48,175 nt of DNA from Sphingomonas sp. 28-66-16 (GTDB lineage: Bacteria; Pseudomonadota; Alphaproteobacteria; Sphingomonadales; Sphingomonadaceae): positions 1-48,175 of the forward strand of contig NCGF01000022.1 in assembly GCA_002281485.1 (NCBI GenBank). The letters are read 5' to 3'. The notes under the pieces are model-generated. The model saw only the letters and a program-made list of their open reading frames with translations. It was not told the DNA's origin and ran no database searches. The translations under genes and the position numbers were made by a program. Below, in pieces: positions 1 through 12,017 of the stretch. Numbering within the stretch: position 1 is the stretch's first letter; every line of letters starts with the position of its first letter.

Positions 1-1
1 C

Positions 2-310
2 AACCGCGACGCGACGATCCTGTGGCTGCTGAGCGCGCTGTTGCCGACGCTGGCCTATGCCTGGCTGCACGGCGTGATCGAGCGCACCGGCAAGCGCGGC
101 CCTAAGGCGCTTGCCTATTACACGGCCTATGGGCGCAAGGGGGCGATCGCGGGGATCCTTTATGCCGTTGGCATCCCGCTCAGTTTCGTGACGCCGTGGC
201 TCGGCATGGCGTGCGCGGTCACCGTCGCGATTCTGTGGTTTCTGCCCGCCAGCAGGATTGACCGGATGTTTCTGGCGGGTGGACATCGCGGCGACGTTGC
301 GCCATCGTGA
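2..310 (+). CDS. TMEM175-like (DUF1211) channel, C-terminal part
   Basis: The reading frame is open from the left window edge and stops with TGA at 308-310, so only the C-terminal 102 residues or so are seen. Two hydrophobic segments are visible: one at the very start and a longer one containing GIPLSFVTPWLGMACAVTVAILW cut by short breaks. A short basic tail follows. The pattern of a hydrophobic pair with 'LYAVGIPLSFV' and a terminal 'WFLPASRID' resembles the end of bacterial TMEM175/DUF1211 proteins, which are potassium-selective membrane channels. The assignment rests on remembered family character only. Another small polytopic membrane protein is possible. It ends five bases before a possible leader peptide for leuA. 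Confidence 0.5.
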   Translation, partial: NRDATILWLLSALLPTLAYAWLHGVIERTGKRGPKALAYYTAYGRKGAIAGILYAVGIPLSFVTPWLGMACAVTVAILWFLPASRIDRMFLAGGHRGDVAPS

Positions 311-315
311 CTGCC

Positions 316-360
316 ATGAGGACCTCGCTTCTCCTGTCTCTGCGACTTATCCGCCCTTAG
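316..360 (+). CDS. leuL: possible leucine-rich leader peptide of leuA
   Basis: A 14-codon frame, ATG at 316 and TAG at 358-360, encodes MRTSLLLSLRLIRP. Five of 14 residues are leucine, with three in a row. It lies 81 bases before leuA and is followed by overlapping hairpins, the layout of ribosome-mediated attenuation of leucine biosynthesis genes. No strong ribosome binding site is seen, but the upstream gene stops only five bases earlier, so translation could be coupled. The leucine richness and position are seen directly; the regulatory role is inferred. Confidence 0.45.
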   Translation: MRTSLLLSLRLIRP

Positions 361-390
361 GCGGATGCTACGGGCGAGCGCCCGACCGCC
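350..390 (+). promoter_or_regulatory. mutually exclusive hairpins before leuA (candidate attenuator)
   Basis: TCCGCC (350-355) pairs with GGCGGA (360-365) across CTTA. The same GGCGG (360-364) can instead pair with CCGCC (386-390), enclosing a perfect CGGGCG-AG-CGCCCG hairpin at 371-384. The two folds exclude each other, and the first overlaps the leader peptide's stop codon. No T-run follows, so termination would have to be Rho-dependent, or control could be at translation. Confidence 0.4.
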
Positions 391-441
391 TGAGGGCATT
401 TCACTGCGACGATAGACCCCAGCGCCCAAGCGAGATCCGAT

Positions 442-2100
442 ATGCTGCGTACCCCTTCCACCAAATACCGACCGTTCCCGCCGATCAACCTGCCCGATCG
501 GCAATGGCCGTCGCGCAGCATCACTGCTGCGCCCCGCTGGCTCTCGACCGATCTTCGCGATGGCAATCAGGCGCTGATCGATCCGATGGATGCCGAGAAA
601 AAGACCCGGATGTTCGACTTGCTCTGCAAGATCGGCATGAAGGAGATCGAGGTCGGCTTTCCGAGCGCGGGCGCGACCGAGTTCAATTTCATCTCGGGCC
701 TGGTCGCCGAGGGGCGCATCCCGGAGGACGTCACCGTCCAGGTACTGACCCAGTCGCGCCGCGACCTGATCGAGACGAGCTTCGCCTCATTGAAGGGCGC
801 ACCGCGCGCGATCGTCCATCTCTACAACGCGGTCAGCCCGGCATGGCGCAAGATCGTCTTCGGCATGACGCGCGACGAGGTGCGCGGCATCGCGGTCGAG
901 GGCGCGAAGATCCTGCGCGACTGCGCCGCCGCCCAGCCCGCGACCGACTGGTATTTCGAATATAGCCCCGAAACCTTTTCGACCGCGGAACTCGATTTCT
1001 CGGTCGAGGTATGCGCGGCGGTGATGGAGGTGCTCCGCCCGACCCCCGACCACCCGATCATCTTCAACCTCCCCGCCACGGTCGAATGCGCGACCCCCAA
1101 CATCTATGCCGACCAGATCGAATGGTTCGGCCGCAACATCCCCAATCGCGACAGCGTGGTGATCTCGCTCCACACGCACAATGATCGCGGCACCGGCGTC
1201 GCGGCGGCGGAACTGGGAATCATGGCCGGGGCAGACCGGGTCGAGGGCTGCCTGCTCGGCAATGGCGAGCGGACCGGCAATTGCGACCTGGTGACAGTTG
1301 CCCTCAACATGTACACGCAAGGCATTGATCCGAAACTTGATTTGTCGGACATTGATGCGATCGTCAAGACGGTCGAATATTGCACCCGTATCCCGATCCA
1401 TCCGCGCACCCCCTATGCCGGCGATCTCGTCTTCACCGCCTTTTCGGGATCGCACCAGGACGCGATCAAAAAGGGTTTCGCCGCGCAGGAAGCGCGCAAC
1501 GATGATTACTGGGAAGTGCCCTATCTGCCGATCGACCCGGCCGATCTCGGTCGAAGCTACGAAGCGGTGATCCGCGTCAACTCGCAAAGCGGCAAGGGCG
1601 GCGTCGCCTGGGTGATCGAGCAGGACAAGGGACTCAAGCTTCCCAAGCGGCTTCAGGCCGATTTCAGCCGGCACGTCCAGGCGCTCGCCGACGAGGCCGG
1701 TCGCGAACTCAACGCCGCCGATATCTGGGCGCTGTTCGAGAAGGTCTATCTGCCCGGCGCCACCGATCGCTTCGTGCTGCGCGATTATGAGGAGAGCGGC
1801 GCCGCCGGCCAGCGCGTCTTCATCGGCCATGTCGCGATCAATGGCGAGGATCTGTCGATTTCGGGGCGCGGCAACGGCCTGATTTCGGGCGTCATCGCCG
1901 CGCTCGGCGACAGCACCGGGCCTGTGCTCGACGTCGTCGATTACAGCGAGCATGCGATTGGCCACGGCGCCGATGCGCAGGCCGCCGCCTATGTCGAATG
2001 CCGCACGGCCGCTGGACGGACGGTGTTCGGCGTCGGCGTCGACAACGACATCGCCACCGCCAGCGTCCGCGCGGTGCTGAGCGCCGCCAATCGGGCGTGA
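442..2100 (+). CDS. leuA: 2-isopropylmalate synthase (long form)
   Basis: This 552-residue protein catalyses the committed cytosolic step of leucine synthesis, condensing acetyl-CoA with 2-oxoisovalerate. The N-terminal TIM barrel carries the family signature [15 protein letters not shown] near residue 35 and the metal-site HTHND near residue 234. The C-terminal third (about 420-545) is the LeuA dimer/regulatory domain that binds leucine for feedback inhibition. Length and N-terminus match the long LeuA form of actinobacteria and many alphaproteobacteria rather than the shorter E. coli type. A weak GAGA lies before ATG 442. A leucine-rich leader frame and hairpins precede it. It seems functionally separate from the aromatic island that follows. 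Confidence 0.95.
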   Translation: MLRTPSTKYRPFPPINLPDRQWPSRSITAAPRWLSTDLRDGNQALIDPMDAEKKTRMFDLLCKIGMKEIEVGFPSAGATEFNFISGLVAEGRIPEDVTVQVLTQSRRDLIETSFASLKGAPRAIVHLYNAVSPAWRKIVFGMTRDEVRGIAVEGAKILRDCAAAQPATDWYFEYSPETFSTAELDFSVEVCAAVMEVLRPTPDHPIIFNLPATVECATPNIYADQIEWFGRNIPNRDSVVISLHTHNDRGTGVAAAELGIMAGADRVEGCLLGNGERTGNCDLVTVALNMYTQGIDPKLDLSDIDAIVKTVEYCTRIPIHPRTPYAGDLVFTAFSGSHQDAIKKGFAAQEARNDDYWEVPYLPIDPADLGRSYEAVIRVNSQSGKGGVAWVIEQDKGLKLPKRLQADFSRHVQALADEAGRELNAADIWALFEKVYLPGATDRFVLRDYEESGAAGQRVFIGHVAINGEDLSISGRGNGLISGVIAALGDSTGPVLDVVDYSEHAIGHGADAQAAAYVECRTAAGRTVFGVGVDNDIATASVRAVLSAANRA

Positions 2101-2224
2101 GAATTGCCGGCAGGGGGCGGCACTGCCACCGCAAGATCGATTGCGCTGCCGGTGTTTGAATGACCCTCCCGCGTGGCCGCCCTCCTAATGACCGCGCGTG
2201 ACCCTCCATCGGCAAAGGCGCCCT

Positions 2225-3786
2225 GTGGCCATTCTTCCAACCGTCCGCGACGTCGTGCTCGATCTGCTGCGGGACAACGGCATGACGACCATCTTCGGCA
2301 ACCCCGGCTCGACCGAATTGCCGATGTTTCGCGATTTTCCGGCTGACTTCCGTTATATCCTGGGACTGCAGGAACTGATCGTCGTCGGCATGGCGGACGG
2401 CTTTGCACAAGCCACGCGCCGGCCGGTGCTGGTCAACCTGCACAGCTCGGCAGGGGTAGGCCATGCGCTGGGGAACATCTTCACCGCCTATCGCAACTAT
2501 ACGCCGCTCGTGATCACCGCCGGGCAACAGGCGCGGTCGATCCTGCCCTTTCAGCCCTTTCTGTTTGCCGAGGCGGCGGCCGATTTCCCCAAGCCGTTCG
2601 TCAAATATTCGGTCGAGCCCGCACGCGCGGCGGATGTGCCCTTGGCGATCGCGCGCGCGATCCGCGTCGCGATGACGCCGCCCTGTGGACCGGTGTTCGT
2701 CTCGGTGCCGGTCGACGATTGGGATCAGCCGAGCGCGCCGATCGCGATCCGCCGGGTCAGCCGCGACGTCTCGGGCGACGCGGTATCGCTCGCCGAGGCA
2801 GCCGAGGCGCTTGCCGCTGCCCGCGCACCGGCGCTGGTGGTCGGCGCGGGCATTGCCCGCGACGATTGCTGGGATGAGGTGATCGCGCTTGCCGAGCGCC
2901 ACGACGCCGCCGTCTGGGCCGCACCGTTCAACGCCCGCAACAGCTTTCCCGAAGATCATCCGCTGTTTGCCGGCTTTCTCCCTGCCGCACGACCCGGCAT
3001 CGTCGCCGCGCTTGAGCCGCACGATCTCGTTGTGGTGCTCGGCGGACCGCTGTCGCTCTATCACACCGAAAGCGACGGACCGCATTTGCCCGAGCGGACG
3101 CGCGCGATCCTGCTGACCGACGATCCCGCGCTCGCCAGCTATGCGCCCGTCGGCGATGCGATCGTCTCGAGCATGCGGCCAGCGCTCGCCGCGCTGCAGG
3201 CGGGCCCAACCCCGGTCAGGCGCGCCGCGCCACCGCCCCGCCCCGCCCCGCCCGCGATCGATCCGGCGGTGCTGACCGATACGCTGCTGATGACGCGTAT
3301 CGCCGCGTTACGCCCCGCCGATGCGATCGTCGTCGAAGAAGCGCCGACCACGCGCGGACCGATGCACGATTATTTGCCGATCCTGATCCGCGACGGTTTC
3401 TATACCTGCGCGAGCGGCGGCCTTGGCCACGCGCTGCCGGCGGCGATCGGCGTCGCCCTCGGCAAGCCGGGCACCCGCATTATCGCCCTGCTCGGCGACG
3501 GATCGAGCATGTACGCGATCCAGGGCCTATGGTCAGCGGCCCAGCTGAAGCTGCCGATCACCTTCGTGATCGTCAAAAACCGCCGCTATCAGGCGCTGGT
3601 CGAATTCGGCCATGTCTTCGGGCTGCAGCAGACCGTCGGCACCGAGCTGCCCGATATCGACTTCTGCACGCTGGCATCGGCACAGGGCGTCTCCGCGCAG
3701 ACCGTCGACAGTCCCGGGGCACTCGACGCTGCCTTGCAGGCGGCGTTCGAAGGCGACGGCCCCAATCTGGTCGAAGTCTGCATCGT

Positions 3787-3790
<4 letters not shown>
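2225..3790 (+). CDS. mdlC: benzoylformate decarboxylase-like ThDP enzyme
   Basis: This is a thiamine-diphosphate-dependent 2-oxo acid decarboxylase, expected to convert benzoylformate or a ring-substituted aryl-glyoxylate to the aldehyde and CO2. Residues that line the Pseudomonas putida enzyme's active site have counterparts: Ser in NPGSTE, Glu in GLQEL, His in NLHSSAG and His in LYHTES (its His281). The ThDP motif GDGSSM...VKNRRY is near residue 425. The segment after it (RRYQALVEFGHVFG) differs from the reference, so substrate preference may differ. GTG 2225 is chosen because AAAGG lies just upstream; an in-frame GTG at 2198 would add nine residues. It converges with ligI. Together with the downstream aldehyde dehydrogenase and pobA it could feed 4-hydroxybenzoylformate to protocatechuate, which is an inference. 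Confidence 0.85.
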
Positions 3791-5718
<1,928 letters not shown>

Positions 5719-5726
<8 letters not shown>

Positions 5727-6393
5727 AGGTTAGCCCCAGCGCGGCCAGCTTGCCGCGCATGTCGTAGAGATCGAGGCCGAGTTCGCCCGCCGCGAGCCGT
5801 TGCCGCTTCGATTCCTCATTGGCTTCGCGCGCCCGCGCCTTTTCGAGCACCGCGGCCGCATCCACCTGCTTGACGACGCAAACGCCATCGTCATCGGCTA
5901 CGATCACGTCGCCGGCATCGACCGCCGCCCCCGCGCACACGATCGGGACGTTGACCGATCCCAGCGTCGCCTTGACGGTCCCTTGCGCGAAAACCGCCTT
6001 CGACCAGACCGGGAACCCCATTGCCGTCAGGTCACGGACGTCGCGCACCCCGGCGTCGATCACCAACCCGCGACACCCGCGTGCCATCGCCGAGGTCGCG
6101 AGAAGATCGCCGAAATAGCCGTCTTCGCAAGGGCTGGTCGGCGCCAGCACGAGGATGTCTCCCGCGCGTAACTGCTCGATCGCGACATGGAGCATCCAGT
6201 TGTCGCCCGGCGGGGCCGATATCGTCACCGCAGAGCCGGCGATCCGCGCGCCCGGATAGATCGGTCGCAGCCGCGCGGCCATCAGCCCGATCCGCCCCTG
6301 CGCCTCATGGACGGTGGCGACCCCCGCGGCGGCGAGACCGTCGATGATCGCGGCATCGGCACGGGCGATGGATCGTACGACGCGTCCGGACAC
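5719..6393 (-). CDS. ligK: 4-carboxy-4-hydroxy-2-oxoadipate aldolase
   Basis: LigK is a class II aldolase with the RraA-like fold. It cleaves 4-carboxy-4-hydroxy-2-oxoadipate to pyruvate and oxaloacetate, the last step of the pathway. The 224-residue product has [14 protein letters not shown], the phosphate/oxalate-binding [19 protein letters not shown] and the metal-region [12 protein letters not shown], a close fit to known LigK. GTG 6393 is chosen because GAGGGGA lies six bases upstream and it gives the usual N-terminus; an upstream extension to 6450 would run through the operator region. It is first gene of the leftward operon, divergent from the LysR regulator. Confidence 0.95.
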
Positions 6394-6494
6394 AGATATT
6401 CCCCTCGAAGATGGCGGGATCGGGATGGCGGTTGACCCCTGCCCGCACAACTAACAATTGCGGTCAGGCAATAAGTTTTTACGATAGGTCTTGC
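6394..6494. promoter_or_regulatory. divergent ligK / ligR-type regulatory region
   Basis: This 101-bp gap separates ligK from the LysR regulator. It is AT-richer than its surroundings near 6451-6485. A perfect inverted repeat ATTGC-N6-GCAAT lies at 6457-6472 and contains a T-N11-A core, as in LysR-family boxes. The overlapping leftward and rightward promoters are not clear enough to place. Confidence 0.55.
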
Positions 6495-7724
6495 ATGAGC
6501 CTCAATCCTTTCGACCTCAATCTGCGCCATCTGCGGTCGCTCGCGTCGATCGTCGCGCGGGGCAGCATGAGCGCTGGCGCCGAAGCGGTCAGCCTGTCGC
6601 AACCCGCGCTGACGCAGGGACTGGCAAAGCTCGAACGCCAATTGGGGGTGCGCTTGTTCGAGCGCCGTTCGGATGGCGTGCTGCCGACCAGCGAAGGCAC
6701 CATCCTCGCCGATCGATCGTCGGCCGCCTTTGCCCATCTCGCCCATGCCGCGCGCAGCGCGACCCGCGGCTCGCGCGGTTTTGCCCGCCCCGAACAATTG
6801 ATGACGGCCACCCAGCTGCGCGCGCTGCTTCGGCTTGCCGATGTCGGCAGCTTCGTCGGCGCGGCACAGGCGACCGGCCTGTCGCAGCCCGCGCTGCACC
6901 GCGCAGTGCGCGATCTCGAACAGATATCGGCGGTCGCGCTTATCGAGCGGCGCGGGCGTGGCGTGGTGCTGACGGTGGCGGGCCGGCGCCTCGTGCGCGG
7001 GGTGCGACTCGCCGCCAACGAGATAGCCGCCGCGCTCGTCGAAATGCGGCCTGATCTGGCGGAAGGCGGCACGAGGATCACGATCGGCGCCATGCCGCTG
7101 TCGCGCGCGCTGCTGCTCCCGCGCGCGATCGCCCAGCTCGCCAAGACCGCGCCGCATGTGACGACCGATATCGTCGAGGGCGCGTGGCGCGAGCTGGTCG
7201 AACCGCTGCGCGACGGCGTCATCGATCTGATGATCGGCGCACTGCGGCCCGAACCGCTCGCCGATCTGGAACAGCGGCCGTTGTTCTTCGATCGACTGGT
7301 GGTGGTCGGACGGGCCGGTCACCCCCTGGCAGGCATCGCGGCGCCATCGCTCGATCAGCTTGCCCAATTTCCCTGGATCGTCGGCCGCCCCGGCACCCCG
7401 CTGCGGCTCCACTGGGAGGCAATGTTCGCGGGCCGGCGATTGCCGCTGGCGCCGGTCGAGTGCGGATCGGTGATGATGATCCGCGGCGTTTTGCGGGACA
7501 GCGATTTCCTGACCCTCGTGTCGCCGGCGCAGGTCGCGCTCGAGGTCGAGGCCGGCATCCTCGCCCAGCTGGGCCCGGCGATCGCCGACAGCGTCCGCAA
7601 CATCGGCATCGTCACCCGCGCGGGCTGGAGACCGACCGCAATGCAGGCGCATTTTCTTGCCCTTGTGCGGGCAGCGGCCAATCCATCGGCGCCCCCCTCC
7701 AGCAGCGCTAGCGACGAAAAATGA
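6495..7724 (+). CDS. LysR-type regulator with two tandem HTH domains (LigR-like role)
   Basis: The 409-residue product is longer than an ordinary LysR regulator (about 300). Residues 10-68 form a complete LysR winged helix (SLSQPALTQGLAKLERQLG, then LFERR). Residues 105-165 form a second one (GLSQPALHRAVRDLEQ, then LIERRGRGVVLT). A substrate-binding domain follows from about 192 to 395. Divergent placement next to ligK and just upstream of ligJABC suggests it plays the part of LigR, which activates the lig operons in Sphingobium SYK-6 with a pathway intermediate as inducer; that part is inference. ATG 6495 gives the normal short lead before the first helix; the frame is open further upstream to 6411. 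It could be transcribed with the next gene, 58 bp away. Confidence 0.88.
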   Translation: MSLNPFDLNLRHLRSLASIVARGSMSAGAEAVSLSQPALTQGLAKLERQLGVRLFERRSDGVLPTSEGTILADRSSAAFAHLAHAARSATRGSRGFARPEQLMTATQLRALLRLADVGSFVGAAQATGLSQPALHRAVRDLEQISAVALIERRGRGVVLTVAGRRLVRGVRLAANEIAAALVEMRPDLAEGGTRITIGAMPLSRALLLPRAIAQLAKTAPHVTTDIVEGAWRELVEPLRDGVIDLMIGALRPEPLADLEQRPLFFDRLVVVGRAGHPLAGIAAPSLDQLAQFPWIVGRPGTPLRLHWEAMFAGRRLPLAPVECGSVMMIRGVLRDSDFLTLVSPAQVALEVEAGILAQLGPAIADSVRNIGIVTRAGWRPTAMQAHFLALVRAAANPSAPPSSSASDEK

Positions 7725-7782
7725 ATATCAAAGACCGCATTCCGATGGGCGATATCGCGCCGCCCGGCCTAGCGAGGCTGGC

Positions 7783-8664
7783 ATGGACGGGATTGTTGCG
7801 ATCATCGGCTTCGGCGAAGCCGCCAGGGCGTTCGTGCCGGGCTGGCGCGCCAGAGCGACGATGCTGTCGAGTTACGGCATCAAGCTCGATCGCGCCGACA
7901 GCCGCAGCGCCATGCTCGATGCGATGGCGCAGCACGGCGTCGCGCCGGCCGGCGATCTGGCCGAGGCAGTGTCGGGCGCATCGCAGCTTTTCTCGCTCGT
8001 CACCGCCGATCAGGCGCTGCCGGTAGCGACGGCGGCAGCCGCCTCGATCTCGACCGGCGCGTTGTGGTTCGACATGAACAGCGTGGCGCCCGATACCAAG
8101 CGGGCGGCTGCATCGGCGATCGAGGCCGCGGGGGGGCGCTATGTCGATGTTGCGGTGATGGCGCCGGTCGATCCGGCGGGCGTCGCCGTGCCGCTGCTGG
8201 CGAGCGGGCCGCATGCCGCGACCGGCGCTGCGGCACTGGCGGCCATCGGCTTCGCCAGCGTCCGGGTGATCCCAGGCGACGTCGGGCGTGCCTCGTCGAT
8301 CAAGATGATCCGCTCGGTGATGGTCAAGGGGATCGAGGCACTGACCGCCGAATGCGTGCTCGCCGCGGAACAGGCGGGCGTGCTCGACGAGGTGATCGGC
8401 TCGCTCGATGCGAGCTGGCCAGGGGCCGACTGGCGACGCCGCGCCGACTATAATCTCGATCGCATGCTCATCCATGGCACGCGCCGCGCTGCCGAGATGG
8501 ATGAAGTCGTCGAGACGCTCGACGCGCTCGGCACCGGCAGCGCGATGTCGCGCGGCACCGTCGAACGGCAGCGCGCGCTGGGCGGGCTCGGCATGGCGCC
8601 GCCCGCGACGCTCGTCGAAAAATTGCAGCGGCTGCTCGGCCGACAGAGGAGCGATGCCGCATGA
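7783..8664 (+). CDS. NAD(P)-binding beta-hydroxyacid dehydrogenase-like protein (DUF1932)
   Basis: The 293-residue protein starts with a Rossmann motif IIGFGEAARAF and carries an early WFDMNSVAPDTK segment. Residues near 180 read SSIKMIRSVMVKGIEAL, with the lysine expected of beta-hydroxyacid dehydrogenases. The C-terminal half fits DUF1932. Relatives include 6-phosphogluconate and 3-hydroxyisobutyrate dehydrogenases, but the substrate is not known. It overlaps ligJ by 4 bp (ATGA), so it is part of the lig operon. No step of the textbook protocatechuate 4,5 pathway needs it, LigC being the known dehydrogenase. It may act on a side product or a related tricarboxylate. ATG 7783 follows a GAGG. 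Confidence 0.75.
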   Translation: MDGIVAIIGFGEAARAFVPGWRARATMLSSYGIKLDRADSRSAMLDAMAQHGVAPAGDLAEAVSGASQLFSLVTADQALPVATAAAASISTGALWFDMNSVAPDTKRAAASAIEAAGGRYVDVAVMAPVDPAGVAVPLLASGPHAATGAAALAAIGFASVRVIPGDVGRASSIKMIRSVMVKGIEALTAECVLAAEQAGVLDEVIGSLDASWPGADWRRRADYNLDRMLIHGTRRAAEMDEVVETLDALGTGSAMSRGTVERQRALGGLGMAPPATLVEKLQRLLGRQRSDAA

Positions 8665-9682
8665 CGATGATTATCGACTGCCACGGCCACTATACCACTG
8701 CCCCGCCCGCGCATGATGCCTGGCGAGAAGCACAGAAGGCGGCGTTCAAGGCGGGCACCCCTGCCCCGCCCTACCCCCAAATCACCGACGACGAGATCCG
8801 CGCGACGATCGAAGCGAACCAGCTCAGGCTGCTCAAGGAACGCGGCGCGGACATGACGATCTTTTCGCCGCGCGCGTCGACGATGGCGCATCATATCGGC
8901 GACGAAGGCGTCAGCCTTGCCTGGGCGCGCGTCTCGAACGATCTGATCGCCCGGGTATGCGGCCTCTACCCGGATGTCTTCGCAGGCGTCTGCATGCTGC
9001 CGCAGTCGCCCGAGGCCGATCTCGCCGGGTCGATCGCCGAGCTCGAGCGGTGCGTGACCGAGCTGGGCTTCATCGGCTGCAACCTCAATCCCGATCCCGG
9101 CGGCGGGCACTTCACCGCGCCGGCGCTCACCGATCGGTTCTGGTATCCGTTCTACGAAAAGATGGTCGAGCTCGACGTGCCCGCGATGATCCACGTCTCG
9201 GGCAGCTGCAACCCGGGGCTCCACGCGACCGGCGCCTTCTACATCGCCGCCGACACGATCGCCTTCATGCAGCTGATCCAGGGCGATCTGTTCGCCGATT
9301 TCCCCACCTTGCGCTTCATCATCCCCCATGGCGGTGGAGCGGTGCCTTATCATTGGGGGCGCTATCGTGGGCTAGCCGACATGCTGAAGCAGCCGAGCCT
9401 CGATAGCCACGTCATGAACAACGTGTATTTTGACACCTGCGTCTATCACCAGCCCGGCATCGATCTGCTCGCCGAGGTGATCGACACCAAGAACATCCTG
9501 TTCGGCAGCGAGATGGTCGGCGCGGTGCGCGGCATCGATCCAACCACCGGCGAATATTTCGACGACACCAAGCGCTATGTCGACGCGCTGCCGATATCGG
9601 ACGCCCAGCGCCACGCGATCTTCGAGGGCAATGCCCGGCGGGTATTCCCGCGCCTTGATGCCATACTGAAGGAGAAAGGCCG

Positions 9683-9686
<4 letters not shown>
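8661..9686 (+). CDS. ligJ: 4-oxalomesaconate hydratase
   Basis: LigJ is a metal-dependent amidohydrolase-fold hydratase that adds water to the oxalomesaconate isomer made by LigU, giving the LigK substrate. The 341-residue product has the start MIIDCHGHYTTAP with its metal-binding CHGH, the segment ADMTIFSPRASTMAHH, MIHVSGSCNP, IPHGGGAVPYHWGR and NILFGSEMVGAV, all as in known LigJ. Length matches (341 in Sphingobium). Start and stop share ATGA overlaps with the genes on both sides, indicating translational coupling with the DUF1932 gene and ligA. Confidence 0.95.
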
Positions 9687-11012
<1,326 letters not shown>

Positions 11013-11043
11013 TCCATCGTCCCAAGCTAGCTGGAGCAATCGC

Positions 11044-11988
11044 ATGAAAATCGCCCTCGCCGGTGCCGGCGCCTTTGGCGAAAAGCATCTCGACGGCCTG
11101 AAGCGGATGGACGGCGTCGACGTGGTCTCGCTGATCGGGCGGCGGCTCGAGCCGACGCAGGCGATCGCCGACAAATACGGCATCGCCCACGCCTGCACCG
11201 ATCTGGCCGAGAGCCTGGCGATGCCCGAGGTCGACGCGGTGATCCTGTGCACGCCGACCCAGATGCACGCCGATCAGGCGATCCAGTGCATGGCCGCCGG
11301 CAAGCACGTCCAGGTCGAAATCCCGCTCGCCGATAGCCTCGCCGATGCCGAGGCGGTGCTCGCCAAGCAGCAGGCAACCGGATTGACCTGCATGGTCGGG
11401 CACACGCGGCGCTTCAATCCCAGCCACCAATATCTCCACCGCCGCATCGTCGCTGGCGAGCTGGCGATCCAGCAGATGGACGTGCAAACCTATTTCTTCC
11501 GCCGTCAGAACATGAACGCCAAGGGCGAAGCGCGCAGCTGGACCGATCATCTGCTGTGGCACCACGCCGCGCACACCGTCGATCTGTTCGCCTATCAGGC
11601 CGGACCGATCGTTCAGGCCAATGTTCTCGAGGGGCCGCACCACCCCGAGCTGGGGATCGCGATGGACATGTCGATCCAGCTCAAGGCCGAAAGCGGCGCG
11701 ATCTGCACGCTGTCGCTGTCGTTCAACAATGATGGGCCGCTCGGCACGTTCTTTCGCTACATCTGCGACAACGGCACCTATCTGGCGCGATATGACGACC
11801 TGTTTACCGGCCGGGACGAACAGATCGACGTCAGCAAGGTCGATGTGTCGATGAACGGCATCGAGCTGCAGGACCGCGAATTCATCGCGGCGATCCGCGA
11901 GGGCCGCGAACCCAATGCCTCGGTCGCGCAAGTACTGCCGTGCTACCGCGTGCTCGGTGCGCTCGAGGAGCAACTGACCGGTGGCTGA
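11044..11988 (+). CDS. ligC: 4-carboxy-2-hydroxymuconate-6-semialdehyde dehydrogenase
   Basis: LigC oxidises the ring-cleavage product (as its cyclic hemiacetal) to 2-pyrone-4,6-dicarboxylate with NADP+. The 314-residue product is a Gfo/Idh/MocA-type oxidoreductase with an N-terminal Rossmann motif GAGAFGEKHLDG, the family EKP-like segment here VQVEIPLADS, and the C-terminal alpha/beta domain containing WTDHLLWHHAAHTVDLF. Length is that of Sphingobium LigC (315). It starts 31 bp after ligB behind an AGCTGGAGCAATC leader and is followed 29 bp later by pobA. Confidence 0.95.
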   Translation: MKIALAGAGAFGEKHLDGLKRMDGVDVVSLIGRRLEPTQAIADKYGIAHACTDLAESLAMPEVDAVILCTPTQMHADQAIQCMAAGKHVQVEIPLADSLADAEAVLAKQQATGLTCMVGHTRRFNPSHQYLHRRIVAGELAIQQMDVQTYFFRRQNMNAKGEARSWTDHLLWHHAAHTVDLFAYQAGPIVQANVLEGPHHPELGIAMDMSIQLKAESGAICTLSLSFNNDGPLGTFFRYICDNGTYLARYDDLFTGRDEQIDVSKVDVSMNGIELQDREFIAAIREGREPNASVAQVLPCYRVLGALEEQLTGG

Positions 11989-12017
11989 TCAGGCAGCGGG
12001 CATGGCGGGCACCCGGC

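Noticed and set aside
787-1965. 392-codon open frame on the minus strand of leuA
   Set aside because: It is antisense to conserved leuA sequence and has the Asp/Arg/Ala-rich composition of a GC-rich shadow; no start signal.
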